The notes: generated from the letters alone by a model not told the origin. 64,000 nt of DNA from Gnetum montanum (GCA_015680685.1 MNCI01037518.1:70751-134750); one strand, 5' to 3'; counted from the first letter of the stretch, positions 20,905 to 32,920 are shown. Numbers and translations: made by a program.

Positions 20905-22884
20905 TTATTGAAATGGGGGGTATCCCCCATAACCAATCAGTTGAGTATGGCAAGGATTAATAAATGAAAGATAAGGATCCTTGCATGTTGGAAGTATTGG
21001 AACTGGTCTATACTTATCCCCTTGGATTTCACACACTTCATAATAAGCATAGTGGGGCACTTCATACGATGTAGTTCCCGGATAACAAGTTGACCCACTA
21101 TGATGTTGGTGACCGTTAAATGGTATCCAAGGATTAGGATGATGCCTCCCATGGTTGTGTTCATTGGGCCATATAGTTGTTGGAGTGTGAGTTGGTGGCC
21201 CTGATGAAGTTACATGAGGCATTGGGTTCGAAGGTAAGGGTGCACCACATTGTTGGACTTGTGCTGGGTTGGAAGATGTAGTAGCCTCAGAATTGTGTTG
21301 TCCCTTCCTACAGTCGTGTTTAAAGAAAGGACGCTTTTGATATTGAGGAGGCTCTTCACTGCTGTTGAGAGTAGTAGCACAAGTGTTGTTCATGGGTTGT
21401 TGTTGTGGCACAAACACCTTGGGAACAATTGGTGGCATTGTGGAAGGAAGGAAAGGATGAGAACGTTGAAAGTTAGGAGGAATATAAGGTGCACAAGGTG
21501 GTGGTTGTGTTGGAGGTATGGGCTGATAGTATTGTGGAGAATGGTATTGTGGTGAGATAGAGTATGGTGGCCCAAATGGAGAAACATGATGTTGAATGTG
21601 GTAAGCGTTTGGATTCGGAAAATATGAAGGGTGCCTCTAGTCTAAGGGTGGCCTCCCCCATGACTGGGATTGTTGCTATTGTGATTGAACACAGTATCTC
21701 TATACGAACTCTGGATGTAACGTGTTTCCCCAATGCTCATGTAGATGTAACAATATTGGGCATTGATCCTTGGGGTGATCGTACAGGCATAGGCTGCATT
21801 CATACGTAGAATTGGCAGTTGAGCACTTATTCCCTTTATTCTTCTTTTCCAAATGTCTATTATTTCGTCCTACCTCTTGGGTTGTCAAAACTCTATCTCC
21901 AATGATGTTAACACATTCTCCACACTTGTGATATATCCATTCCAACATCTTATTGATCTTTGCCTCCACTTCTTGTAATAATTGTTGTATTGGCAAAGAT
22001 GATGTTTCCACCTTGAGAATTGTTGATTTCTCCTTTTTATGATCATGGACCTTTGTTGAGTTAATATTTGGGTCTTGTTGATGTTTTTCAACACTCTCCC
22101 ATCTAGCTAATTCTCCTTCTTCTTTTGCTACCCGCTTAATAAGCTCTTGGATTTGATGGGTTCATAGTTCATATAGCTGACCTTGGGCATACGTTCCTAA
22201 GGTCTCTCTTGTTTCATTACGTAGCGCATCAATAATATGGTACATTAGCCTTTCCTTGGAAAACCCATGGCCAGGAAAGTTGTTTAACAGTGCATAATAT
22301 CTTTCTAAGGCCATGTCCAAGGGTTCATGTTTTACTTGTTTCCACTCTTGGATTTGTTTCCTCAAGGCTGACACTCTTGTGTGGGTTTGATATTTTTTGT
22401 CAAAGACCTCTACCATTGTTGACTAGCGTCGTATTGCATTTGGTTTTAATGGTCTATACCATACTTTAGCTTGGTCAACGAGTGTCATGGGAAAGAGCTT
22501 AAGTTTTTTCCAACTGTTATCAATGTTATTCCATGTGCAGGCATTGTAGAAGGCTAGTAAATGTTGATGCAGATCTAAGTCATAGCCTCCTGAGAATTTA
22601 GGAAAGTTGTTTAAATTGAGCCTAGGTAGATGGCTCTCTTTACGATGCCTATGTGAGATTCGAATAGCCTCTTGTATTTGCGTTAAGCTTGTAGTGGCCA
22701 GTGGGGTTTCATTGTCATCAGGTAGGTTAGGCTTTCGTGTGTTGCGATGACATTGTTTTTATTCATTTTTATAAGAGACTCCCACTTCAGGTTGTATGCT
22801 TCAATCTTCATCGTCATATAGTTCGTTGGTTCTCCAATGAACTTCCTCACTAAGTGTGGCATTATTATCTTGTAGGAGAGGCAT
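20905..22884 (-). pseudogene. Gag of element A
   Basis: The ATG at 22884 (MPLLQDNN) opens a single frame of about 659 codons ending at 20905, broken by stops only. The retrotransposon gag domain is at residues 110-260 (LPRLNLNNFPKFSGGY, KKLKLFPMTL, STMVEVFDKKYQ, EPLDMALERYYALL). A zinc-knuckle-like CSLCLYDHPKDQC follows at about residue 370, with spacing CX2CX3H instead of the usual CX2CX4H. The last 180 residues are rich in Pro, Gln, His and Tyr and end GYGGYPPFQ. The end of the frame overlaps a GGGGGATACCCCCC palindrome. It would form the particle shell. Confidence 0.85.
20913..20930. repeat. G5/C5 palindrome at the end of A gag
   Basis: ATGGGGGG-TAT-CCCCCAT forms perfect 7-bp arms. It lies at the gag end, followed on the minus strand by a T-rich tract, the position where B and C have their post-pol PPT-like site. 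Confidence 0.45.
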
Positions 22885-22994
22885 TGTTGTGTGTGAGTTT
22901 ATGTATGAATTTTTATAATTGTTATTTTCTGAAAGATATATCGTTAAGTTATTTACAGCGACCTTGAATGATATAACTAATCTAGATAACTAGC

Positions 22995-23017
22995 ACCGTC
23001 CCCGGCAACGGTGCCAA
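22995..23017 (-). other. tRNA-Asp primer-binding site of element A
   Basis: The minus strand reads TTGGCACCGTTGCCGGGGAC directly after the LTR end CTCATCA. It is complementary to the 3' end of plant tRNA-Asp (CCCCGGCAACGGCGCCA) apart from one transition. This PBS is typical of the Athila and Tat lineages. Confidence 0.85.
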
Positions 23018-23903
23018 TGATGAGTGGCGAAGTACCCCTACACTCAACCATACGAAACGAGCGTAGCACACGCGATCTAGTTGAACTCCGGAGACGGACT
23101 AGTTGTGGCACCTAGATAGTTATCCTTAGGTCGCAGTTCGCTGTCTTACCACTTGGACTAGTATTATATTTGTCACGTATGGTTTAGTCCAGATGAGGTG
23201 TATGATGTGTTCCTAATTCTAACGCTACTCTTGAAGGCAGTGGAAAATAAAATTAACTAAACCAAGCTAGGAGGAAAAGGGTAAGAGAGTCTAATCTAGC
23301 CTAAGTGTGACAAGCAACCGATTCCTTGATCAACCATACACATCTTGGACCTCGTGCACGACTACCACTGGGATTACCAAGCGTAGATCCTACGTATGCC
23401 ACTGCGATTACCAAGCGTAGATCCCAGATATGCCACTAGGTTACCAAGCGTAGATCCTAGATATGCCACTGGGTTACCAAGCAGTCACACTTAAATGCTC
23501 GTAATCAAGTCGTACTCGTTTCATGTTCTAGGAGTTTAAGGGTGAGAGAGAAAGCAGTAAATAACATTAAAGAAATAAATAAATAACAAAGTGACTACTG
23601 CAATGATGAAGTAATCTCGATCTTTATTGCCGGTCATGTGCCTGTCCAAGTACGTCACACTCGAATAGAGACACCGTACAATTACATTCACCACACTGCG
23701 GGCAGAGACGGAAAAATAATCTAACTCTGGAGGGATCAAACTGCTAGAGCTTTGCTACTTCTAACTCCTAATTACCAAACAAGGGAGAGCCGCCTCTTAT
23801 TTATAAATATGGCGGCAGACTGCGATATCGCGTACGCGATATCGTAGGGAAGACGCGATATCGCCTACGCGATATCGTGACCTATGCGAATTGCGTCTCA
23901 TCA
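23018..23903 (-). repeat. 5' LTR of element A
   Basis: It is 886 bp, ends TGATGAG...CTCATCA on the plus strand, and pairs with 15367-16294. On the minus strand its U3 opens with four GATATCG palindromes (23822-23880), followed by the TATA region TATTTATAAATAAGAGG (23794-23810), intact here. Confidence 0.9.
23798..23810 (-). promoter_or_regulatory. TATA box of the A 5' LTR
   Basis: The minus strand reads ATATTTATAAATAA, just downstream of the GATATCG array. It is a plausible start signal for genomic RNA. Confidence 0.5.
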
Positions 23904-24547
23904 ATTGTTATACCTAAACCACACCAATGTGTACAAAAATAAAGACAAGGTTCTTGATAAACCTTGCAACATTTTGGATAGTTTAAATGTTTTATTCTTG
24001 CATTTAATGTTTTTAGTTATTTGTTTAATGTTTCTTAGTAATTAAGCTAATTAAGTGATTAAGTAAGATAAGCAAAATAGGTTAAATACATAAGTACGAT
24101 TGCTTCAAGAATAAACATGTATTTGCTTGGTAATCTTAGTATCGTTATTTCTTGGTGCGCCAGCAGCATAACACTTGGTAACCCAGTAGTGGATATGTGG
24201 GTTTAGGACATGTACAGAAAGTGGGATCAAATGCTTATGTTAGGACTAGTTAGAAAATAGTTAATTAGTTAAACTAAATTAGTTGATAAATTATTTCATC
24301 TATCTACTTTAAGCACCAAAGAACATAAAACACAAAACAATAAAAATCATATGCCTCAATTACACTTAACCATACCATGTGCATCACAAGTGTAATTGGA
24401 AAGACAATGAATGACCTTTAGGGAAAGGTTCACTTCCTAGAAGACTAGTGTACTAAAAACTATAGGGTCCATGGAATTCAATCGAATCGCATGTGAATGC
24501 TTTGTGATTCATATGGTTGAGTGTAGGGGTACCTTGATTGCTCATCA
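23904..24547 (+). repeat. 3' LTR of element B, second part
   Basis: The sequence resumes co-linear with 3670-4308 (ATTGTTATACCTAAACCACA ... GGTTGAGTGTAGGGGTACC) and ends GCTCATCA at 24547. ACATG at 24548-24552 is the right target duplication of B. Confidence 0.88.
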
Positions 24548-24976
24548 ACATGTATATATGGTATAATAAAATATGTATATGTTAGACTATTAGTTTAAAT
24601 GTTAAATTTAAAGTATTAGTTAAAATATTAAATTTATAGTATTAGTTAATATATTAAATTTCCATTATCTCAAGTAATCATTACTCATGATGTAAGTTAA
24701 GTGGGAGTGATGGTGTAGATAACCACATAGTGGTAAATTAATTTTAACAACCAAATAGTGGAATTTGAATTAGCCAACCGTATGATGAAGGAAATTAAAT
24801 AAGCTTTGGCTAAGTGGAAAAGTTGGTTGTTGGAATTGGTTGAAATTTTAAATTTATCCCACACTATATAAAGAGATGTGAATTACTTGGAAATAAAACA
24901 TCTCTCAATTCAACGCTTGAGTGAGAAAAGCAAGTGAAGTGTTTAAGTGTGAGGTAGAAAGATAGTTCTTGGAGAG
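24548..24976 (+). repeat. Resumed element D tail and probable start of its 3' LTR
   Basis: AT-rich sequence continues from 3367. At 24697-24707 a purine-rich TTAAGTGGGAG precedes TGATGGTGTAGATAACC, a plausible PPT and LTR start. TATATAAAG at 24865-24873 and AATAAA at about 24893 fit an LTR promoter and poly(A) signal. The LTR end was not found and its 5' partner is outside the window. Confidence 0.4.
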
Positions 24977-25450
24977 ATGGCAGCAAGAAGGTCTTTTATC
25001 CCATATGTTATGGGATGCTGCCTAGAGCATGTTATGAGAGCCTATTGCAAGGCAAAAGCCCATGGAGAATCTAGTGAAAGTCCTTTCTTACTTTGGCTTT
25101 CAAATGAGTTTAGTTTTCTAATCAGTGGATGCTCCATCCATTCCAATGTTTGGGGCAACTTTTGATAATGTACCATTGAAGCTAAATACCAAGGAGAGTC
25201 CAATCAAGATGACTGTTGGGGAGAGGCTTTCATGTCTCAAGATACAAAAGAAATTGATTGGGAAGAACCTTAAAAATCAACAGCAACCAAAGAGTTGGAT
25301 GAAGTAGACCAAGTTGAGGCTTCAACTCAGTAAGAGGAAGAAAAAAGAGCTTTTATCATCATTGAAATTATATATGAAAGGATTAACAACATAAGGATCC
25401 CTAAAAGGTTTACCTTAACTATTCTCTTCCCACCTATAGAATAGTTTGTA
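24977..25450 (+). pseudogene. Unassigned short coding remnant
   Basis: ATG at 24977 (MAARRSFIPYVMG) gives 62 codons. A second frame from 25125 continues with DAPSIPMFGATFDNVPLKL and KMTVGERLSCLKIQKK to about 25307, then EIIYERINNIRIPKRFTL to 25440. I recognise no family. It follows the probable D LTR promoter, so it may be a leader ORF or gag fragment of D or a chimeric neighbour, broken by a frameshift near 25120. Confidence 0.3.
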
Positions 25451-27250
25451 TAAGAATTTGATCATACAATTTTCTAAGTTTTATTAGGAGTGAGGTTTTT
25501 ATTCCATCAAATTTTAAGTTTGATGAAAATTTTTTTGAAAAAAGATTTCTATTTTTCTATGTAAAAGATGTTTCCAATAGAATTATTTTCTTAGCTAATG
25601 TGCAAGGAGGGGGGGTGGGGTGTGTGTGTGTGTGTGGTGAGAAATGTTGTCACAACAACAAAATGTGCCTTTGATTTGAGGGGAAGGTTATTGGAGATGA
25701 TTATGTATAGGTGATGGAAAAGCTTTGGTAACTCATATTAAAAGGAGGTTTAAATTATGTTGCATGATATCATATATTATTAACCTTTTTTATAAAATGT
25801 ATTGAGATGTGGAAATTTTATTTTTTTAAGTGTTCATAACTTAGCTCATGTTCTATAACATACTTGGTATGCTTGGAACCCTGCAAATTTCTGACGGAAA
25901 GCTCAAATCACTTGATTCTAGAGTAGGCATTCTTATGGTTATTGAAGCCAATTACTTGTGCCATGTAGAAGAGTATTACATTAGTAAAGCAATATTTTCT
26001 TTCATTTGACATTGGCATAAGAAAATTTCAAGAGTGCTTTGTTTTGGTTTTTCAATTTAAAAGACTATCAATACATCATGAGAATTTTTGCCTTTTATAG
26101 TTGAAGCCAACACAAGTCATTAGTCATAATGTAGATTCAGTTTAAGAAGAAGAAACTAAAATTAGAAAAAAAATTTTGTGAATTTAGGTTCAGATGAAAA
26201 CTAGAAGAAAAATTTCATAGCATTGATGATATATTAGGAGAAATCATTGGCTTGCTATAGCTGGACTACATCCCAAAATAGCCATGGTTGATGCAAACTT
26301 GAACTTAAATCTAAACCTATAGAAAAATAATGAAATCAAAAGTAGAAGTTTATGGTTTAGTATGGTGGCATCGTCCACCAGAGTTGACCTAGAATCAGTC
26401 AAGGCAACAAGATTTAGAAGTAGAAGGCAAGCCAGGTAGTCATGGTGGCAACTGGGACCAAATGCTACAATTGTGTATTCTTTCCCATGGCTATAATTAC
26501 AGTTCATAGCTTACCTTGACTACTCTCGCCTACAACAGTAGCAACATTCAGAAACCACCATTGCGGCATACAAAATAGAGGTGCATGTGCATCTTTGGCA
26601 CATCTTGAACTACTAAGGCATGATGTAGCAGTTTACAAATACCTTCCTAGACATTATGGTAGGCCACAAAACCCTCATCCCTATACTCTAAATAGAAGGA
26701 TGACCTACCGAATGTGGAGAAAATAGAGATAGCAGTAGCAACAACAGTAATCTTAAGTGATGCTAGTGTAGGTGGCCATAGTTGCTGGAGGCATCGCTAC
26801 AAGGCTCTAATGGTAGAAAGATCTGGAGCAGTTGCCAAAGAAGATAGATCGAAAGACATGGAGGTCATCATGTGATGGTTATTGAAAGCTCCACTCTTTG
26901 GAGATCATGGTCTACAATTTTATTAGAAAACACAACAATCACAAGGCCAGCATACATGCCTGAATGGGTATGAAACTAAGCAGGGCATGGTCATAGATGT
27001 CGACGAATTCATAGAATTGATGCACGGTTGCAGGGCTGATGTTGTGCTCCTAAATCTTCTCTGTCATATTGTGGTTCTAAATGGTTTTATTATTTTTAAC
27101 CTACCTTTTACTATAATACCATTAAAAAATTTAAATTAAAACCTCTGTTATGGAAAGAAGCAAAATTTGGCATAGCATCATTAGTAATAGGGTATATAAT
27201 AACTTCACTCCTTGTGATATAATACATATAATATATCTTCTAAAAAATAT
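25451..27250. other. Featureless AT-rich region
   Basis: It holds a G-rich run and TG microsatellite at 25605-25637. The moderately GC-richer 26240-27060 has short broken frames on both strands; one on the minus strand (VHQFYEFVDIYDHALLSFIP, about 26960-27030) is weakly like the start of a ubiquitin C-terminal hydrolase but is too short to call. Confidence 0.5.
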
Positions 27251-27296
27251 AATAGGATAAACATACCTTTATTTTATATAGCATTAAAGCTTTCCA

Positions 27297-27523
27297 TGGA
27301 AGTTATAACCGCCCATGGAAGTTATAATCTCTTTGATATTTGTAAGGTTATAATGACCAAGATGATACTTGCCAATTATGGCACGTATTTCTCTAATTTT
27401 AATAACTTCCTATGGAAATTATAACTTCTAGGGTGGTTATGAATTAATATCCCTAGATATTTATAATACCCTTAAATTCTCATGATTATTGTAACTACCC
27501 TTAGGTGACTATAAAAGGGCCTT
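27297..27523 (+). promoter_or_regulatory. Promoter-like segment with repeated GGAAGTTATAA words
   Basis: CCATGGAAGTTATAA occurs twice in tandem at 27295-27330, and variants (CCTATGGAAATTATAAC) recur to 27425. It ends with GACTATAAAAGGGCC at 27509-27523, a canonical TATA box. No ORF follows within 1 kb. It may be the U3 of an unpaired LTR. Confidence 0.35.
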
Positions 27524-27559
27524 CAAAGGTAGAATTTGAGAAGGGGGGAATTGGTGGGA

Positions 27560-29380
27560 GAGCAAGAAGGAAGATATTGAAGATTCTAAGATGGCTCACT
27601 AATTCATCAATTCAACTGCTTTGTTTTAATCCTATGAGTTCTTTTCTTCCCATTTTATCTTAGTTACTTAGCTAATGGTTTAGATAGTAGCATGCTTGGC
27701 ATTTAATTTTGGAATTTTTCTAGGTTGCCTTTATAGCTTTGTTTTTGTGTAATATTAGACTTTTGTTAAGGATTACCATATAAGAGCTTATGTTGTAGAA
27801 AAGCATCTTGAGCAATTTAATAGTAATGTCTTATAGATATTTCCTATTTGAGTTTAGGGAATCTAGAAAGTCTTTGATACTTTGAGATGACTAAAATAGC
27901 TTTTTTATTTTTAAAGTTTATTACCTTAATGTTGCAATCTTGAAATTGTCAAATTTTTCTAGAAGTTCTATTGTTTGCAATTCTTGATCAATTTTAACTA
28001 GCCAAATAGAAGATTGTACTTTGTCATTTACAAAGTGTTTTGGTAGTTAAATAGAGTGTCTTTTATGAAATTGCTTGTTGAGCTTAGAAGCTTTAGACGA
28101 TTCATAATACATTGAATTAGAATAGCTTTATTGCGAAGTGTTTTCTCATGTAAATTTATCTTGCTTAAATGTTTGAGATTCCATAGAAATCTTCTTTATT
28201 TCCTTTTTTCTTTCTAAAATTCATTGAATCTCACTTTATTTCTAGTTTTCTTGTGGAATTTTCTCTTTGGGGAAAATTAGGAGTATATTGGCAGAATTGT
28301 GCTCAAACATTTTTGTGAAATTTTATTTGTTATAAGTAACATACTATAGGAATTATATAGACCAAGTGATTTGACAAAATAGGAACCATAAACAACTCAT
28401 AGTGCTTGACAAAGTTAATTGAATTTCTTTTATGATAGCCAATTACAGTTTCATATACAGCCCAACCATTTCAACATTAACAACTGCAAGCACATAGTCA
28501 CGTTTTATAACCACTAAGTATATTTGGAGGTATCTGGGCATTGGTGTTGCCAAAGACCAACAAGCACCTAAACCTTGTTTGAAGAACACCTTCGTTTCCC
28601 ATGACCAAGGTCATAAGACGGAAGAACACCACCATTGGCAGTTCCAAATAGTTACCAACAATAATATAATAACTTGGATAATTAAATATGATAGCTGAAA
28701 ATTGAAATAGGCTAAAAATAGGTAACAACATGAATCTAAAAATCTAAAAGCTCTCATAAATATCCAACATAAACCAAATCTATTCAACCATACATAACAA
28801 CTGTAATTTAATACATGGAGTATAAAGAGAAATATATTTAAACATAGCTATCAAAATTCTTATACATCATGATAAAATTTCTAAATTTGAAAAACAATAA
28901 ATGTAAAAATCCCAAGAATTTGCAAAACCACTAAAGATCTCCTTGCTCCACCTAGCCATAGTCACCTGTAAATAAAAGAAGGGAGATCAGTATACACTAA
29001 GTGATGAACCTTTGCATCTTCTTTGGCTAAATCAAGGATAGATCTCATGATGGCAAGGTGAGACATGTTGGCCTACAAAGCATGTTAGTATGCATAACAA
29101 ACCATACATTTAAGAGTACATAACCATAATGAACCAATATAAAAAAATACCAACCAAATGAAATTGTCCGCTCCATCCATGAATCTACAAACAAGCAGGC
29201 TAGCATACATCACACTCATTTTCAAAAGTTTTAACTATTGTTATGGGTACTTAATAAATTTCCAAGTATCAAATCAAAGTCAAACTACCATGTGCATGAA
29301 TTTATTTTGAGTCTCAAATCAAAATATACTAATACAAGAGGCACCACCTAGGACTCACCTAGCCAAGATTTATTATTAGG
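27560..29380. other. Featureless AT-rich region
   Basis: Long T-rich noncoding sequence. I see no domain, RNA gene or paired repeat. Confidence 0.5.
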
Positions 29381-29414
29381 AATCAATGACATTAAGAAAT
29401 AAGAAACAACAAGA

Positions 29415-30062
29415 AATAAATATCATGATCTTATCACAACCTCATCATGATTCATGGTGGCTTACCATGACCTGATCACAACCTGACCATGACTTGTGGT
29501 ATTCTCAGAATGCTGACCAATAGAAACTAAGATAAAAGCCTTTGACAAGGACCTAATCCTGATTTATGGTGATTAACCACAACTAGACCATGACTCATGA
29601 TTGACTACGATGAACAAATAATAATTCAATTAGATAGAAATGATAATGAAGATACATCATGACTTCACCATGACTTGTATTGATAGACCATGACTTGCTC
29701 AAGAATCATGATGCTAGACCATGATCCTACCATAACTTGTGATAAGAGACCATGAATAGACCATGATCTTTGATTTGAATAAAATCATACTAACATGGAA
29801 AAGAATTAGAAGCAACTTGGAAGGTTCCACAATGATCTTACCATGACTCATGAGATGAGACAAAGATCTAACCATGACTTTTGATGGTCTTGTGTTGTTA
29901 TAAGTTTGATAAAACAAAGACTAAAATCAGCTCAAAATGGTTAAAGACTGACCATGAATCCATCCTGACATCACCATGACTCATGGTCAATGATCATAAC
30001 TTGATCACAAATTTTGGTTAATGTTAAAAATCATACCATGACCTATGCTTAACTCATGATTG
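29415..30062. repeat. Dispersed CATGA-word cluster
   Basis: About 650 bp contain roughly twenty variants of ACCATGACT(C/T)ATG, GACCATGATC and CATGACTTGTG at irregular spacing. ACCATGACTCATGGT (about 29970) is an odd palindrome with 7-bp arms. The spacing is too irregular for a simple tandem array, so this looks like a decayed minisatellite. Confidence 0.55.
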
Positions 30063-32180
30063 TACACAAAACGTGAAAAAAGGTAAAGATAGCAAAAGGA
30101 AGACAACATCTAATCATCAAATGAGAAAAACACTAAGAACAAATAGAAAAAGACCCAACAAACTTAAATAACTCATCATGGTAAAGAAAAGAATGCCAAA
30201 AGGACAACGGTGTAACCAAAGGGTCCAAATACTCAACAAAACTTGTCAAACTCAATAAACACTATGAAAACTTAGAACCATTCCAAACAATTGAAACCCA
30301 TTACATGTAATGATAAGACAATTACATCAAAATATAAACTAAAGGCATACATGAAATACCAAAGTCTCAAAAACTATTGATAAAATATTCTCAAAAAATT
30401 CTTAATCCAAATTCAACAAATAAAATAAAAAGTACATCAAGAATATAATAGTGAATAAAATTACAAAATTTATGCAATTTAACAATCAAGAAAAAATCCA
30501 AATTCACAAGAAAAATTCACATAAATTTCCAACCCACATATCTCATGTACAAAAACCCTATGAACTAAAACAAATAGGAAATGAACCCAAGATTACTTAC
30601 CTAGAAATCGAAGCACAAAAATCCGCACAATGCATGAAGCTCAACTATGAACTCTCACTATCAAGCACTCATGAATCAACAAAGCTCCATGTATTATCAT
30701 AAATGTCCAATCCAATAGCACCTCTCCATCCAAGAAATTAGGTGTTAAATTGTCTAGATGAAAGAGGTGTGGAATTTTTATGGATAAACACCTAAAAGAG
30801 TCCAACATAATATAATCAAATAATTGCCAAAATTAAGATCCATAAAAAATCTTCTCCACAAAAACTCCACAAATGTACGTGACTCTCATAACACAAATAG
30901 CACATTCCACAAACTAAGGCATAAAAATAAATACATTAAATAAGAAATTAAATCAATAAAATAAAAATACTAAATGCACAACAAAAATCAACCATGCATT
31001 ACATGCCATGCCATAGCCTCCATGAGAGCCTGTCAAAATTCATCCACTAGGTTAATGCACATCAACTAGAAAATTAATAATACAAAGTAATATAAAAAGA
31101 TGCTTAACTAAATTAGTGCATAAATATAAAATACATTAAGCAATAAATATATGTAGCTAAAAAATCTAACTAACTGACAAGCTCAACAAAGCATAATATA
31201 CAACTAAGAAACACCAAACATAGAAATACTAGAAGATATATACTAACCAAACCAAAGCATCTAAAAACATGAGGTATTATAGAGTCTTAATAACTTCACA
31301 CCTAATAGAGATGTTTTGACACATCAAAAAGAAGTTAAGTTAAAAGGATTTTCCTAGAAAATATTTTGATTTAATGGTATAACCAAAAAAATTATTCATC
31401 TACAAAACTGATAAAAATGATCAAAATCAAAGGGGATTTTAGAGTATTCTTGAAAATTATGATGAATTTCTTATGTAAATGTTGTAGCACAAATGAAGTT
31501 TTTATAATTTTTGAGTAGCCCCTAAATGTCTAATTTCTCTAACTAGATTTCGAATCAGTCTTAGAGGCCATGGTTTTACATCAAGGGAAGATAAAAAACT
31601 CATATTATATTTGAATTATACTATAATTATAATGAAAAATCCATACCAAATGAATTCAAGATTATTATGATGGAAGTCAGGTAATCATTACTCTAGCAAA
31701 TTTACAATCTTTATTAGGAACTCAAATAGTTGAAGAAATAAGATACATGACTTATGAAACAACCCATGCATTACTGACAAATCACAAAAAATTCTACATG
31801 TTCTCATGAGATAATATTCACTTGTCCAAGAAAAAATAAAAAACACCTATAAATAATTATAGTGCAATAATGGTTTGGAAATACAAATCTCTATGATTGG
31901 TTGATCATTTGAGGAAGAAAAATACACTTCAAGCTTGTAATGTTGTCTAACCAATTGCTTTAACTAGGTAATAATAGAAAGTCAAGATATAGCCAAAAGA
32001 CCTAATCAAAATTAGAGAAAGATAGGCCCTAGAATCAACTTCAACTATCTTCAAATTATCCATCAAAAGCTTCCAACAAAAGCAGTAGAGTTGGTCTCTT
32101 ATACTTCATCAAAAGCTCACAAAGATCACAAAGATAATTTCCATTTTTAGTCCAAAGACAATGTATAAGAAACCTCACCA
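30063..32180. other. Featureless A-rich region
   Basis: The plus strand is strongly A-rich. A 83-codon frame at 30451 has Lys/Gln/His-biased composition and no recognisable motif, consistent with chance in A-rich DNA. Confidence 0.45.
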
Positions 32181-32183
32181 AAT

Positions 32184-32187
<4 letters not shown>

Positions 32188-32222
<35 letters not shown>
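32188..32222. repeat. CT microsatellite
   Basis: About 17 uninterrupted CT dinucleotides. Confidence 0.95.
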
Positions 32223-32223
<1 letters not shown>

Positions 32224-32610
32224 ACTCTTCACATCTCAAACTAGCATAGTCTACCCTCTCTTGGCAAAAGGAAAAAATGAGAGAAAATCCACGTCTATTA
32301 TAAGATAAAGGAGATACCAAGGCTTGGAAAAAGACCAGTGCATAAAAGTTTACATAATGAGCAAAGGCTAGAGAACCCATTCTTCAAAAAAAAATTTTAT
32401 TCATAAGATCATTACTAGTTGACTTAGACAAATAAGCTCTCATGAGGGAGTGAACATGTAAGAGTGATAACACTCAAAAGAACCATAAGTCCCTATTAAA
32501 TGAGTATTTTGTCATTTTTCTAGAGACTAATATATAATAACTTGGTGTTTTGTACCTAGGATATTAGGTTTGTTATTTAATTTCTTATGTTTCTTCCTTA
32601 AGCATAAGGG

Positions 32611-32787
32611 TATTTTTTTTGGAGGGGTGTGGGGGTCTGTGTTGGAATCCAAGATAAATCAAACATAGATACACCCCAAGATTTATAGTCGATTTAGAAC
32701 TTTATAAAACTCAACAATGCCCACAAGAATTGAACCCATGACTGGGAGCTTCCAAGTCAAGTGTCTTACCACTAGATTGACATCTCA
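32611..32787 (-). mobile_element. tRNA-derived SINE, copy 1
   Basis: On the minus strand, an A-box ATCTAGTGGTAAGAC (32763-32777) is followed about 30 nt later by a B-box GGGTTCAATTC (32727-32737), the spacing of an RNA polymerase III promoter in a tRNA. The body continues GTTGAGTTTTATAAAGTTC and TTGGGGTGTATCTATGTTT, and ends in an A8 tail (T-run 32611-32618). The homologous body is in copies 2 and 3, so this is a mobile family and not a tRNA gene. Confidence 0.8.
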
Positions 32788-32920
32788 TTATAAGAGTATA
32801 ATTTAATATATTATGTATTGCTAGTAGTTTATACTAGTGTATTCTAATTATGTTTCTTAATATTTGAACCTTTAACCCCTTTTTTTAACATGAATTAGTA
32901 TTTTATGATTAACACAATGA

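Larger units (their letters stand above)
15367..23903 (-). mobile_element. Element A: pol-less LTR retrotransposon with gag and ORF3
   Basis: The LTRs are 15367-16294 and 23018-23903, both TGATGAGTGG...CTCATCA on the plus strand, and the element reads on the minus strand. It has a tRNA-Asp PBS next to the right LTR and a PPT next to the left LTR. It is inserted in the 3' LTR of B with duplicated ACTGT/ATTGT. Inside, only gag (22884-20905) and ORF3 (19254-16465) are found; protease, RT, RNase H and integrase are absent. Both genes stay in one frame throughout, broken only by point stops, so the copy is younger or better preserved than B. Mobility would have required pol from another element. 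Confidence 0.88.
3368..24547 (+). mobile_element. Element B: full-length Athila/Tat-like LTR retrotransposon, interrupted by element A
   Basis: LTRs lie at 3368-4308 and at 15124-15366 plus 23904-24547, both beginning TGATGAGCAT. The element is flanked by GCATG (3363-3367) and ACATG (24548-24552), a 5-bp target duplication with one transition. After subtracting element A it is about 12.6 kb. Order: LTR, tRNA-Asp PBS, gag, protease, RT, RNase H, integrase (internally deleted), PPT-like site, about 1.8 kb noncoding, third ORF, PPT, LTR. All genes carry many stops, mainly TAG. It represents the autonomous layout from which the shorter relatives A and C can be understood. Confidence 0.88.

Noticed and set aside
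21648-21668. PPT-like CCCCCATGACTGGG in A gag and its match at about 38903-38920 in C gag
   Set aside because: Both encode the conserved gag words PQSWGRP and PQSWGLP, so protein conservation explains them; not counted as priming sites.
26960-27030. Ubiquitin C-terminal hydrolase-like start (VHQFYEFVDIYDHALLSFIP, minus strand)
   Set aside because: Only about 20 residues are suggestive, there is no catalytic motif, and stops lie on both sides.
29415-30062. CRISPR-like array
   Set aside because: Words are irregularly spaced and variable, with no constant repeat-spacer structure, and the genome is plant nuclear.
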